A DNA stretch of 64,000 bases from Paracoccus hibiscisoli (GCF_005048265.1 NZ_SUNH01000008.1:62001-126000); one strand, 5' to 3'; shown: positions 53,071-62,300, numbered from the stretch's first letter. Numbers and translations: made by a program. Notes: generated from the sequence alone by a model not told the origin.

Positions 53071-53694
53071 CTAGCCGTTCTGGAACCTTGCATTGAAACG
53101 TGCGATTTCGTGCGGATCCGGCAGCGTTCCGGTATAGATCTGCACATAGGACGGGATGCGCGTCAGTCGGGTCGCCAGATCCTCTGACGATTGCATTGAG
53201 ATATAGCCGATCTGGACCAGATAGATCGTGCGTGCGCGGACATCGGCCGCCATCGCATCGTGCCCCCAGGTCATCAGCATGGCCGACAGCGCCTCTAGGC
53301 GCAGGGCGTCCGCGACGGTGACGCGTTGGGCAATGGCCGGGTCCCGCAGGGCCCAGCTTCGCACCGCGAACTCCAGCCGGGAATCAAAGGCGTCGGACAG
53401 AAAGCAACCGATGACGGTCAGCATCGCCTCGGCCTGCGTCTGTGCGGGTTCGCGGGTGGCGGCGATCAGGGGACCGGTCGTGTGGCTGTCCCACATGTCC
53501 AGCAACGCGTTCAGCAGCGCCTCGCGGTCGTGAAAGAACCAATAGAAGCTCGTGCGCGACAGGCCAAGCCTGCGGGCCAGCGTCATGACCTTGACGCCAT
53601 CGATGCCGGTTTCGATCAGCGCGTCATAGCCTGCCTGCAACCACCCCTCACGGGAACCCCGCCAGCCCGTGGTCGATATCGCTTTGTCATCCAT
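53071..53694 (-). CDS. TetR family regulator
   Basis: 207 residues. The N-terminal HTH is at about 15-60 (LQAGYDALIETGIDGVKVMTLARRLGLSRTSFYWFFHDREALLNALL). The ligand domain is longer-helical and family-typical (FAVRSWALRDPAIAQRVTVADALR). It is divergent from the demethylase-betaine importer operon and probably represses it through the palindrome at 53775; the inducer would be a methylated amine or its product. Confidence 0.88.
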   Translation of the reverse strand: MDDKAISTTGWRGSREGWLQAGYDALIETGIDGVKVMTLARRLGLSRTSFYWFFHDREALLNALLDMWDSHTTGPLIAATREPAQTQAEAMLTVIGCFLSDAFDSRLEFAVRSWALRDPAIAQRVTVADALRLEALSAMLMTWGHDAMAADVRARTIYLVQIGYISMQSSEDLATRLTRIPSYVQIYTGTLPDPHEIARFNARFQNG

Positions 53695-53774
53695 GCGGCG
53701 ATGTTACCGGGAGCCCCTTTTCCTAGCAAGCCGCGCCATCGTGCAGCGGCAACGACGAATAAATTGACACAGGT

Positions 53775-53790
53775 GAACATTTTGGTGTTC
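53775..53790. promoter_or_regulatory. Candidate TetR operator
   Basis: GAACA-N6-TGTTC, 34 bases before the ATG at 53824 and just after a TTGACA hexamer (53764-53769), so a bound repressor would cover the promoter. Nearby ATTGACACAGG adds a -35-like feature; the -10 is weak. Confidence 0.55.
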
Positions 53791-53823
53791 CCTTGCTTGA
53801 AACCCCGCGTAAGGCTGTCAGTC

Positions 53824-55860
53824 ATGTCCACAGATCCCCTGTTGCAGCCCTATCGCCTCAAGCATCTGACGCTGCGCAACCGGATCATGATCACCAGCCA
53901 CGAACCGGCCTATCCCGAAGACGGGATGCCCAAGGATCGCTATCGCGCCTATCATGTCGAACGGGCCCGCGCGGGGGTCGCGCTGACCATGACCGCGGGG
54001 TCGGCGGCGGTGTCGCGCGACAGCCCGCCGGTCTTCAACAACATCCTGGCCTACAAGGACGAGGTCGTGGGCTGGATGCGCAAGCTGGTCGACGAGTGCC
54101 ACGATCACGGGGCCGCGGTGATGATCCAGCTGACCCATCTGGGCCGCCGCACCCGGTGGGACAAGGGCGACTGGCTGCCCGTGGTGGCCCCCGGTCACGA
54201 ACGCGAGGCCGCGCACCGCGCCTTTCCCAAGCGGATCGAGGATTGGGACATCGCCCGCATCATCCGCGACTTTGCGGATTCCGCCGAACGCATGCAGGCC
54301 GCGGGCGTCGACGGCATCGAGCTGGAGGCCTATGGCCACCTGCTGGAGCAGTTCTGGTCGCCCCTGACCAACGACCTGGAGGCACCCTGGGGCGGCAACC
54401 TGGAGAACCGCCTGCGCTTTACGATGCAGGTGCTGCAGGCGATCCGCGACCGCTGCGGGCCGGATTTCATCGTGGGGCTGCGCTATACCGGCGATCAGGT
54501 GCTGTCGGGCGGCATGGGCGCGGAGGAGGGGTTCCGGGTGTCGCACCTGCTGAAGGACAGCGGGCTGGTCGATTTCCTGAACGTCGTGCGCGGCCATATC
54601 GACACCGATGCCGGGCTGACCGACCTGATCCCGGTGCAGGGCATGCGCAATGCCCCGCATCTGGAATTCGCAGGCCGGATCCGGGCCGAGACGGGCTTTC
54701 CTACCTTCCACGCCGCCAAGATCCCCGATGTGGCGACCGCGCGCCATGCCATCGCCGCGGGCCTGCTGGACATGGTCGGCATGACGCGCGCGCACATGGC
54801 TGACGCGCATCTGGTGCGCAAGATCACCCAAGGGCGCGAGGATGATATCCGCCCCTGCGTCGGCGCCAATTATTGCCTGGACCGCATCTATCAGGGCGGG
54901 CTGGCCTTCTGCCTGCACAACGCCGCCACCGGGCGCGAGGAGACGATGCCCCACGACATCCCGCCAGCGTCCGACAAGCGCCGCGTGACCATCGTGGGCG
55001 CCGGTCCTGCCGGGCTGGAGGCCGCCCGTGTGGCCGCCGAACGCGGGCATGCCGTGACCGTCTTCGAGGCCGCGGACAAGCCCGGCGGCCAGATCCGCCT
55101 GACCGCCCAGCAGGAGCGGCGGCGCGAGATGATCTCGATCATCTCGTGGCGGATGGCGATGTGCGAAAAGCGCGGCGTGTCGTTCCGCTTCAACAGCTAT
55201 GCCGAGGCCGCCGACGTCCTGGCCACCGACCCCGACGAGGTGATCGTGGCCACCGGCGGGCTGCCCCATACGGATGTTCTGGAGGTGGGGAACGACCTGG
55301 TCTGTTCGGCCTGGGACATCCTGTCGGGCGATGTGAAGCCGGGCCAGGACGTGCTGATCTTTGACGACGCGGGCGACCATGCGGGCCTGCAGGCCGCCGA
55401 CATCATCGCCGCCACCGGCGCGCGGGTGGAGATCGTGACCCCCGACCGCAGCTTTGCCCCCGAGGTGATGGCGATGAACCTGGTCCCCTACATGCGCAGC
55501 CTGCAGCGCCGGGACGTGACCTTCACCGTGACGTGGCGCCTGCTGTCGGTGGTGCGCGACGGCAACCGCCTGCGCGCCACGCTTGGCAGCGATTACGGCG
55601 ACATGACGCGCGAACGGCTGGTCGATCAGGTGGTGGTGAACCACGGCACGCGGCCCCTGGACGAGCTGTATTTCGATCTGAAGCCTCTGTCGCGCAATCT
55701 AGGCGCCGTCGATTACGACGCGCTGATCGCGGGCGACGCCCAAGGCGCGGCCCCGAACCCCGACGGGCGGTTCCGCCTTTTCCGCATCGGCGACGCGGTC
55801 GCCGCCCGCAACACCCATGCCGCGATCTATGACGCGCTGCGGCTGGTCAAGGATCTTTGA
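53824..55860 (+). CDS. Old-yellow-enzyme-type demethylase (dimethylglycine/N-methylproline demethylase family)
   Basis: 678-residue flavoprotein: an FMN TIM barrel (about 1-370, RNRIMITSHEPAYPEDGMP; YCLDRIYQGGLAFCLHNAA contributes the iron-sulfur cysteines) and a C-terminal FAD/NAD domain (VTIVGAGPAGLEAARVAAERGHA; LVDQVVVNHGTRPLDELYF). It matches the 2,4-dienoyl-CoA-reductase-like group that includes DgcA (dimethylglycine) and stachydrine/N-methylproline demethylases. The betaine importer downstream supports a quaternary or tertiary amine substrate; which one is unresolved. The second GxGxxG is degenerate (FDDAGDHAGLQAADI). Confidence 0.87.
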   Translation: MSTDPLLQPYRLKHLTLRNRIMITSHEPAYPEDGMPKDRYRAYHVERARAGVALTMTAGSAAVSRDSPPVFNNILAYKDEVVGWMRKLVDECHDHGAAVMIQLTHLGRRTRWDKGDWLPVVAPGHEREAAHRAFPKRIEDWDIARIIRDFADSAERMQAAGVDGIELEAYGHLLEQFWSPLTNDLEAPWGGNLENRLRFTMQVLQAIRDRCGPDFIVGLRYTGDQVLSGGMGAEEGFRVSHLLKDSGLVDFLNVVRGHIDTDAGLTDLIPVQGMRNAPHLEFAGRIRAETGFPTFHAAKIPDVATARHAIAAGLLDMVGMTRAHMADAHLVRKITQGREDDIRPCVGANYCLDRIYQGGLAFCLHNAATGREETMPHDIPPASDKRRVTIVGAGPAGLEAARVAAERGHAVTVFEAADKPGGQIRLTAQQERRREMISIISWRMAMCEKRGVSFRFNSYAEAADVLATDPDEVIVATGGLPHTDVLEVGNDLVCSAWDILSGDVKPGQDVLIFDDAGDHAGLQAADIIAATGARVEIVTPDRSFAPEVMAMNLVPYMRSLQRRDVTFTVTWRLLSVVRDGNRLRATLGSDYGDMTRERLVDQVVVNHGTRPLDELYFDLKPLSRNLGAVDYDALIAGDAQGAAPNPDGRFRLFRIGDAVAARNTHAAIYDALRLVKDL

Positions 55861-55922
55861 TACGTCACGGCGACCGCAGAAGTCGCCGGGCATCCCAACA
55901 GACATCAACCGGGAGACTGACG

Positions 55923-56909
55923 ATGAAATACCTTCTATCCACGACGGTTCTGGCCCTTGGCACAGCCCTTGCCGCCCCCGCGATGGCGCAGGACGCGCCC
56001 GCCGCCTGCGGCGAGCTGTCAATCGCCCAGATGGGCTGGACCTCGGCCGAGATCATCACCGAGGTGGCCAAGTTCCTGCTGGAACAGGGCTATGGCTGCG
56101 ACGTGACGCTGGTCAAGTCGGACACCATCCCGGCCATCACCTCGGTCGCCGAGAACGGAGAGCCGGACATCGTCACCGACCTGTGGCTGAATTCGGCAGG
56201 CGAAGCCTATACAAGGCTGGAGGCCGCGGGCACCATGGTCACGCTGGCCAACGTGCTGGATCCGGGCGGGATCGAGGGATGGTGGATTCCCACCTATCTG
56301 GCCGAGGCGCATCCCGAACTGACCACCATCCAGGGCGTGCTGGACAACCCCGAACTGGTGGGGCGATTCAACAACTGCCCCGAGGGCTGGGGCTGCCGCG
56401 TGGTCAGCGACAACCTGATCCGCGCGCTGGACCTGGAAGGCGCGGGGATCGAGGTGTTCAACCACGGATCGGGCGAAACGCTGGCATCGTCGATGGGGTC
56501 GGCAGTCAGCGCGCAAGAGCCGTGGTTCGGGTACTACTGGGGCCCGACCGTGCCGCTTGGCAAATACGACATGACCCGGATCGACCTTGGCGGCTATGAC
56601 GAGGCCAAGTTCACGCCCCTGACGAACCCCGATGCCCCCGACCCGCAGGCGTCCGATTTCCCCGAGGCGCCCAGTGTCACCGCCGTCACCGCAGCGCTGG
56701 TCGACGACCAGCCCGAGGTGGTGGAATTCCTGCGCAAGATGACCTTCAAGACCGACGACCTGAACACCCTGCTGGCGTGGCAGGATGAGAACAGCGCCTC
56801 GGCCCAGGAGGTGGCGGTCCATTACCTGACGACCAACACGGACGACTGGTCCGGCTGGCTGTCGGACGATGCCAAGGTCAAGCCGTCGGCCCTGCTGGGC
56901 CAGAACTGA
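55923..56909 (+). CDS. Betaine-type ABC transporter substrate-binding protein (ProX/OpuAC)
   Basis: 328-residue periplasmic receptor of the OpuAC family. Signal peptide to about residue 22 (STTVLALGTALAAPAMA). Aromatic-rich segments such as GWTSAEIITEVAKFLLEQGYG, GGIEGWWIPTYL and EPWFGYYWGPTVPLGKYDM are where family members place their cation-binding Trp/Tyr cage. CGELS and CPEGWGCRV Cys residues may form disulfides. It binds a quaternary amine such as glycine betaine or proline betaine. Confidence 0.9.
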   Translation: MKYLLSTTVLALGTALAAPAMAQDAPAACGELSIAQMGWTSAEIITEVAKFLLEQGYGCDVTLVKSDTIPAITSVAENGEPDIVTDLWLNSAGEAYTRLEAAGTMVTLANVLDPGGIEGWWIPTYLAEAHPELTTIQGVLDNPELVGRFNNCPEGWGCRVVSDNLIRALDLEGAGIEVFNHGSGETLASSMGSAVSAQEPWFGYYWGPTVPLGKYDMTRIDLGGYDEAKFTPLTNPDAPDPQASDFPEAPSVTAVTAALVDDQPEVVEFLRKMTFKTDDLNTLLAWQDENSASAQEVAVHYLTTNTDDWSGWLSDDAKVKPSALLGQN

Positions 56910-56916
56910 TCGGCGG

Positions 56917-56944
56917 GCCGGGCCGGGGGCTGTCCTGGCCCGGC
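56917..56944 (+). other. 8-bp perfect hairpin between binding-protein and permease genes
   Basis: GCCGGGCC (56917-56924) pairs with GGCCCGGC (56937-56944); inner G-C/G-U pairs lengthen the stem. It begins 8 bases after the binding-protein stop and ends 31 bases before the permease start, with no U-run. Likely a 3'-end stabiliser for the receptor mRNA. Confidence 0.6.
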
Positions 56945-56975
56945 ATCGCGGAGGCGCATCCATCGGGGGACTGAC

Positions 56976-58019
56976 ATGGCGACCTATGACGGGCTGTTCA
57001 ACGCCCTAGGACTGAGGGACTGGTGCGATGCGGGCGGCGGGGGCGGCGGGCCAATGTCGATGGCCGACCTGATGGCCCGGGCATCGGGCAACACGGCGGC
57101 GCAGGAGGTGTCGTGGTGGGACCTGCCGCTGCCGTCGCTGAACAACCTGCACGCGGCCTGCGGTGCGATCTGGCAGACGCGTGACCTGACCCTGGGGCTG
57201 GAACGCGCGTTCCTGTCGGCGCGCGACGCGCTGCGCATCGTGCTGGACCCGGCGACGCAACCGCTCAGCTGGATGCTGCGCCAGATGATCTGGCTGATGG
57301 TGGCAACGCCGTGGTTCATCATGCTGCCCGTGCTGCTGGCCGTCACCTGGGCGGTGGCGCGGTCCTGGCGCGTGGTCGGGCTGGTGGCGGTGTCCCTTGG
57401 ATTCCTGGCCTTTGTCGATCATTACACCGAAGCGATGCAGACGCTGGCGATCATCTTTGTCTGCGCCTTCATCTGCGTGCTGATCGGGGTGCCGGTGGGC
57501 ATCGCCATGTCGCGCAGCAACACCCTGCGCCGGATCGGCACGCCGGTGCTGGACATGCTGCAGACCCTGCCGGCCTTCGTCTACCTGATCCCGCTGATCT
57601 TCCTGTTCAGCGTGACCGAACCCAAGCTGTATGGCATCGCGATCATCCTTTACGCCATCGTGCCGGTCATCCGCCTGACGGACCTGGGCATCCGCCTGGT
57701 CGATCCCGACGTGATCGAGGCCGCGGACGCCTTTGGCATGACCCGCGGACAAAAGCTGTGGCGCGTGCAGATCCCGCTGGCGCTGCCCAACATCATGGCG
57801 GGCGTGAACCAGACCATCATGATGAGCCTTGCGATGGTGGTCATCGCATCCCTGGTCTCGGCGCCGGGTCTGGGCGTGCTGGTGCTGCGCGGCATCCGCA
57901 ACCTGGAACTGGGCGTTGGGCTTGTGGCGGGGTTCGGCATCGTGCTGCTGGCCATCATCCTGGACCGCGTGACCAAGGCATCGCTGGCGCGCATCGATGT
58001 CAGCCGGGACGGCCGCTGA
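56976..58019 (+). CDS. Betaine-type ABC transporter permease (ProW/OpuAB)
   Basis: 347-residue permease. The soluble N-terminus (about 110 residues, including a Gly-rich DAGGGGGGPMS run) is followed by helices with the OpuAB motifs GVPVGIAMSRSNTLRRIGTPVLDMLQTLPAFVYLIP and EAADAFGMTRGQKLWRVQIPLALPNIMAGVNQTIMMSL. Such N-terminal extensions are common in ProW. TGATG links it to the ATPase gene. Confidence 0.9.
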   Translation: MATYDGLFNALGLRDWCDAGGGGGGPMSMADLMARASGNTAAQEVSWWDLPLPSLNNLHAACGAIWQTRDLTLGLERAFLSARDALRIVLDPATQPLSWMLRQMIWLMVATPWFIMLPVLLAVTWAVARSWRVVGLVAVSLGFLAFVDHYTEAMQTLAIIFVCAFICVLIGVPVGIAMSRSNTLRRIGTPVLDMLQTLPAFVYLIPLIFLFSVTEPKLYGIAIILYAIVPVIRLTDLGIRLVDPDVIEAADAFGMTRGQKLWRVQIPLALPNIMAGVNQTIMMSLAMVVIASLVSAPGLGVLVLRGIRNLELGVGLVAGFGIVLLAIILDRVTKASLARIDVSRDGR

Positions 58020-59041
58020 TGGACGCCCCGGTCAAGATCCGCATCCGCAACCTGTACAAGATCTTTGGCAGCAGGCCCGCCGCCGTTCTGCCTCAGGTGC
58101 TGGAGGGCCTGTCGAAACCCGACCTGCTGGCGCGCCACAACCACGTGCTGGGCCTGCGCGACATCAACGTCGACATCCGCGAAGGCCAGATCACCGTCAT
58201 CATGGGGCTGTCCGGGTCGGGCAAGTCCACGCTGATCCGCCACCTGAACCGTCTGATCGAACCCACCGCCGGAGAGGTGCTGGTCGATGGCGACAACATC
58301 CTGACCTGGAACGACCGCCGCCTGCGCGACCTGCGGCGCAAGACCATGTCGATGGTGTTCCAGAAATTCGCCCTGCTGCCGCATCGCACGGTGCTGGACA
58401 ATGCAGGCATGGCGCTGTTCACACAGGGCGTCCCGCGCAAGGGCTACGAGGCCGATGCCCGCAAGTGGCTGGACCGGGTGGGCCTGGGCGGATACGGCGC
58501 GCATTTCCCGCACCAGCTGTCCGGCGGCATGCAGCAGCGGGTGGGGATCGCACGCGCGCTGACCTCGAACGCGGGCATCATGCTGATGGACGAGGCGTTT
58601 TCCGCGCTGGACCCGCTGATCCGCACCGACATGCAGAACCTGCTGCTGGAACTGCAGGCGGAACTGCACAAGACCATCGTCTTCATCACCCACGACCTGG
58701 ACGAGGCGCTGAAGCTGGCGGACCACCTGGTGATCCTCAAGGACGGTCAGGTCATCCAGCAGGGGGAACCGCAGCACATCCTGCTGAACCCCGCCGACCC
58801 CTATATCGAGGCATTCATCGCCGACATCAACCGCGCCCGCGTGTTGCGCGTCCGCTCCATCATGCGCCAGCCGATAGGCGACGGGGCGGTCGATGGAGAG
58901 ATTGAGGCCGATGCCACGCTGGAGCAGGTGATCGCCGCGTCCCAAGGCGACCTGTCCCGCCACTACCGGGTCATCGAGGATGGCAGGCCGGTCGGAATGC
59001 TGGACATGCCCAGCCTTGTTCGCGCCCTGGTTCCACGCTGA
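58019..59041 (+). CDS. Betaine-type ABC transporter ATPase (ProV/OpuAA)
   Basis: 340-residue ATPase starting MDAPVKIRIRNLYKIFG. Walker A GLSGSGKSTLIRHLNRL, signature LSGGMQQRVGIARAL, Walker B IMLMDEAFSALD, with the ProV-type linker of ~40 residues before Walker A (residues ~20-60). A short C-terminal segment resembles a degenerate single CBS module (VDGEIEADATLEQVIAA...LDMPSLVRALV), so osmosensing may differ from full tandem-CBS ProV. Confidence 0.9.
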   Translation: MDAPVKIRIRNLYKIFGSRPAAVLPQVLEGLSKPDLLARHNHVLGLRDINVDIREGQITVIMGLSGSGKSTLIRHLNRLIEPTAGEVLVDGDNILTWNDRRLRDLRRKTMSMVFQKFALLPHRTVLDNAGMALFTQGVPRKGYEADARKWLDRVGLGGYGAHFPHQLSGGMQQRVGIARALTSNAGIMLMDEAFSALDPLIRTDMQNLLLELQAELHKTIVFITHDLDEALKLADHLVILKDGQVIQQGEPQHILLNPADPYIEAFIADINRARVLRVRSIMRQPIGDGAVDGEIEADATLEQVIAASQGDLSRHYRVIEDGRPVGMLDMPSLVRALVPR

Positions 59042-59341
59042 GCGCCCTTGGCCGGACCGGGCGGCGTGCAAGAGATGGGTTCTGCAAGGCAGGCTGTTTG
59101 ACCCAACGGTTTGATGGTGCGGTCCTTGCCTTGGAATGGTGGGAGGCATGATGGCCCGTGACCATTCAGGTGGTTCGGTTCGTCCGAACAGGCTCCGGGC
59201 ATTTTCCAAGTGCTTTTCCGCCTCGGTCTGCCGCTGCCGCTACTGGCACCGGCAAGTTACAGTAGGCATGGTCGGGCGCTTTCCCTGCAACTGATGAACG
59301 CGGCCGGGGTATCTTGAACGTCCTGACCGAGCCTCGGATAC
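59042..59341. other. Intergenic region between betaine importer and potassium channel genes
   Basis: About 300 bases between convergent genes with no plausible gene, promoter or repeat. A short inverted pair (GCCC...GGGC) lies just after the ProV stop, and a degenerate T-rich patch lies near 59205. I see nothing else in it. Confidence 0.5.
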
Positions 59342-59370
59342 GCGGGCATAAATGCAGGATCTGCGCCCGC
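59342..59370 (-). terminator. Candidate terminator of the ktrAB operon
   Basis: GCGGGC-N17-GCCCGC begins 19 bases past the stop of the minus-strand potassium transporter gene. The loop contains a second small pairing (GCAG...CTGC). There is no clear U-tract, so termination strength is uncertain. Confidence 0.4.
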
Positions 59371-59388
59371 TCAGAGGCCAACAGGCAA

Positions 59389-60768
59389 TCAGCCAAGATG
59401 GACCTGACCGGCGGGATAACGCACGCGCGGCACCATCCGCGTCGCCAGGAAGAAGCCGAGCGTGAGGGGGCCGACCCGGCCCAGGAACATCACCGCCATG
59501 ATGACCAGGCGGCCAAAGTCGCTCAGCTCGCCCGTGTAGCCGCGCGACAGGCCGGTGGTGCCGAAGGCCGAGGCGACCTCGAAGCTGATGTCGATGAATT
59601 CGCCGTCATGGCTGAGGGTGAGCAGGAAGACCGCCGTGAAGACCAGCGCGGCCGCGATCGAGATCAGGGCCATCGCCTTGAGCACGTCGCCAAGCGGGAT
59701 GGAGCGGCCAAAGGCCCAGATCTCGGTCCGGCGGCGCAGGAACGCGACCGTCGCCAGCACCATCACCGCGATGGTGGTCACCTTCACCCCGCCCGCGGTC
59801 GAGGTCGGCCCACCGCCGATCGCCATCAGCGCCATGTAGAGCAACGACGTCGAGTCGTGCAGACCCCCGATATCGGTGCTGTTGAAGCCTGCGGTCCGGG
59901 TCGTCACCCCCTGAAACCACGCCACGGTCAGCCGGGCTCCGGCGCTGTCGAACTGCCCGAGCGTGCGTGGGTTCGTCCATTCCAGGACAGCCGTCAGACC
60001 GACGCCGATGACGCTCAGGACCCCGGTGCCGATGATCATCAGCCGCGTGTGCAGGCTCCAGCCGCGCCAGAAGGGGCGGTTCCAGACATCAGCGACGACG
60101 ACATAGCCGATGCCGCCCACGATGAACAACGCCGGGATCACCGTGTTCACGATTGGATCGAGCGCATAGCCTGTCAGCCCCGGTGAAAAGGTCGAAAAGC
60201 CCGCGTTGTTGAACGCCGAGACCGAGTGGAAGATCGCGTGCCACAATCCATCTGCCAACCCGTGATGGGGCATGAAGGACAGGCACAGCAGCATGGCGCC
60301 CGCAACCTCAGCGATGATCACGACGCGGAAGATGGTCCAGACAAGCCGCGTCAGCCGGACATAGGACGTCTGGTTCAAGTCCTCGCGGAGGTAGTTGCCC
60401 TGCGTGATGCCCAGGGTCAGGCCCAGGGCCGACCAGACCAGAACGGCGAAGGTCATCAGCCCCAGGCCGCCCAACTGGATCAGGACCGCGACAACCAGCT
60501 GCCCCCAGAAGGTCAGGTCGGTCTCCGTATCGATCACCGCAAGCCCCGTCACGGTCACTGCCGAGGTCGAGGTGAACAGTGCATCCATCAGCGTGATCGG
60601 CTGGACCGTCATCGGCGGCAGCAGCAGCAGAACCGCCCCCATGCCGATCAACGCCAGATAGCCCGAGGCCAGCACCGCAGGCGGCGGCGTCCGGCCCAGC
60701 CAGCGTTTCAACGCCCCCGTCAGCCGGTCCGGCAGGCGCGGCCGCCGGCGCGCGCCGGTCTGGCTCAC
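59389..60768 (-). CDS. ktrB: TrkH/KtrB family potassium uptake channel subunit
   Basis: 459-residue membrane protein with four pore-loop repeats. The filter segments are TVTGLA (after TSTSAV), FNNAGFSTF, TRTAGFNST and GTTGLSRG, each with the selectivity-filter Gly. LGRVGPLTLGFFL is the conserved end region. Length and the single-RCK partner favour the KtrB type over TrkH (~483). It overlaps ktrA by four bases and is coupled to the cytoplasmic nucleotide-binding subunit. Confidence 0.88.
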   Translation of the reverse strand: MSQTGARRRPRLPDRLTGALKRWLGRTPPPAVLASGYLALIGMGAVLLLLPPMTVQPITLMDALFTSTSAVTVTGLAVIDTETDLTFWGQLVVAVLIQLGGLGLMTFAVLVWSALGLTLGITQGNYLREDLNQTSYVRLTRLVWTIFRVVIIAEVAGAMLLCLSFMPHHGLADGLWHAIFHSVSAFNNAGFSTFSPGLTGYALDPIVNTVIPALFIVGGIGYVVVADVWNRPFWRGWSLHTRLMIIGTGVLSVIGVGLTAVLEWTNPRTLGQFDSAGARLTVAWFQGVTTRTAGFNSTDIGGLHDSTSLLYMALMAIGGGPTSTAGGVKVTTIAVMVLATVAFLRRRTEIWAFGRSIPLGDVLKAMALISIAAALVFTAVFLLTLSHDGEFIDISFEVASAFGTTGLSRGYTGELSDFGRLVIMAVMFLGRVGPLTLGFFLATRMVPRVRYPAGQVHLG

Positions 60769-61415
60769 AGCCGGTCCCCGAAACGGGTCAGATCGACGCG
60801 CTTGCCCAGCAGCAGCACGCGGTCGTTCGTCGCCAGCAGCATGTCGGGGTCGCGGCGGTATTCGGTGCCGCGCATCACGCCCAGGATCTCGATGCCGGGG
60901 CCGGCCTCCAGTTCGGGCAGGCGCCGGCCGGCAAGCCGCTGCGGGATCATCAGGTTCACCACCGAATAGCCATTGCCGAGTGCCACATAGTCCTGCACCG
61001 CCGGATTGTTCAGCATCTGCGCGGCATGGCGGCCCATCTCCAGCCCGGGCATGATCACCCGGTCGGCGCCGATCTTGGACAGGATGCGGTGATGCGTGCG
61101 GCTTTCGGCCTTGGCCCAGACCGTACCCACACCGACAAGGCGCAGGTTCATCGTCGCGATGACATTGCTTTCCAGGTCGTTGCCGATCGAGACGAGGCCG
61201 ACATCATAGCGGTCCACCCCCGCCTCGCGAAGCGCGCCCTCATCCGTGGCATCAAGGATGACCGACGAGGGAAGCTGCTCGGCCAGCGCGGCAACACGGC
61301 GCGCATCCTTGTCGATCCCGAGAACATGATTGCCGAAACGCGCCAGTTCCAGCGCGACCACACTGCCAAAGGCGCCAAGGCCGATGACAACGAAGCTGCG
61401 GGTCTTCCTGCCCAT
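60765..61415 (-). CDS. ktrA: KtrA/TrkA-type RCK regulatory subunit of potassium uptake
   Basis: 216 residues: RCK_N nucleotide-binding fold (FVVIGLGAFGSVVALELARFGNHVLGID, GxGxxG at residues ~10-15, acidic end of the second strand for adenosine ribose) and RCK_C (YSVVNLMIPQRLAGRRLPELEAGPGIEILGVMR). It gates KtrB in response to ATP/ADP or NAD(H). GGAGGACCACC precedes the ATG at 61415. Confidence 0.9.
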   Translation of the reverse strand: MGRKTRSFVVIGLGAFGSVVALELARFGNHVLGIDKDARRVAALAEQLPSSVILDATDEGALREAGVDRYDVGLVSIGNDLESNVIATMNLRLVGVGTVWAKAESRTHHRILSKIGADRVIMPGLEMGRHAAQMLNNPAVQDYVALGNGYSVVNLMIPQRLAGRRLPELEAGPGIEILGVMRGTEYRRDPDMLLATNDRVLLLGKRVDLTRFGDRL

Positions 61416-61646
61416 GGTGGTCCTCCGGGCCCAACGTTGTGGGTGCAGGCAGAGCACCGGCAAGAGCAGCCGTCAAGCCCCGGAACCATCGGCCTCGTTA
61501 GTAAAGCAGACGCCGAAGCGGCCGATCCTCGTCGCGGTCAGAGGCCCCACAGCGCGATTGACGAAGTTTTTTGCGGGTTCGATCAGATCTGCCGCTGCCG
61601 ATCATGCGTCGGAATAACGTGCAATGACGGCTTTTGGTTAAGGGAC
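61416..61646. other. Gap between ktrA start and IS481 remnant
   Basis: 231 bases with no intact gene. The half nearest 61646 includes the AT-rich string GACGAAGTTTTTTGCGGG, possibly the outer part of the IS481-type element. The ktrA promoter must lie within the first ~150 bases, but no clear -35/-10 pair was recognised. Confidence 0.4.
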
Positions 61647-62015
61647 TTACGTGTTCAGTCCCGGCATCTGGTTGATCGGGTTTAGGATGACTCTGTCTGG
61701 CTCGGATGTCCAGATCTTGCAGATGTATTTGTGGGGCGTGAGCCCTCCGAGGGTCTTGAGCCAGCGGGCGAAATTGCATTCTGCCATGAAGACCGCCAGG
61801 TGGGTGCGGAACTGGTCGTGATCGTCGTAATGGAAGCGTTTGACGGCCGCGTCCTTGATCGGGCGACGCGTCCACTCGACCTGCCCATTCGTCCAAGGGT
61901 GGTTTGGCGTCGTGAGGCGGTGCTCGATCCCGTTGGCCTCGCAGATCATGTCGAAGCGCATGGGCCGGGAAGAGATGGTGTTGCGGTTCCGCGGTTGCTT
62001 GGGCCGAGCTGAATG
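61647..62015 (-). pseudogene. IS481-family transposase, C-terminal fragment
   Basis: Reads RPKQPRNRNTISSRPMRFDMICEANGIEHRLT, HPWTNGQVEW (DDE glutamate retained), and ends PINQMPGLNT, the usual C-terminus of this IS481 group. Upstream of RPKQPRN homology is lost at about 62015. Substitutions against the conserved pattern (NGQVEWTRRPIK for NGQVERMNRTIK) show decay. It belongs with the N-terminal fragment at 63407-63755. Confidence 0.78.
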
Positions 62016-62043
62016 CCCCTCGCCATCGGGCTTGAACCGTGTA

Positions 62044-62057
62044 TGGATGGCTCCCGC
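62044..62057. repeat. Inverted repeat of IS110/IS1111-like element, transposase-distal end
   Basis: TGGATGGCTCCCGC, perfect reverse complement of 63367-63380. Twelve bases of the same motif recur in opposite relation at 63304-63316, overlapping the transposase start codon. Confidence 0.7.
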
Positions 62058-62300
62058 GTGGCAAGAGGCTTGTGATATTCGGCATCTGGTCGGGTGCAGC
62101 CATGTATTCGGCGTCTGATCTGCGGTAATCCGCGCGCCCTGATGAACGTCCGCCTGAGGTGTGGGTCCCTATCAATGGCACGCGCCCAAGGCGCTCCGGT
62201 TCAAACGGGGTGTCCCTGCCTCTTTTCCGTCAGTTTGCCATCATCTCACGGTGCCCTCGCCATTTCGGTCAGGCCGCGAGCGGCCTGTAGTTCAAATCGC
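62058..62300 (-). ncRNA. Candidate guide (bridge/seek) RNA region of the IS1111-like element
   Basis: 243 bases between the transposase stop (62301) and the terminal repeat, with no coding pattern on either strand. In IS1111-group elements the noncoding RNA that directs target choice is encoded in this position, whereas in the IS110 group it precedes the gene. This is a location-based inference; I did not resolve its fold. Confidence 0.35.
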
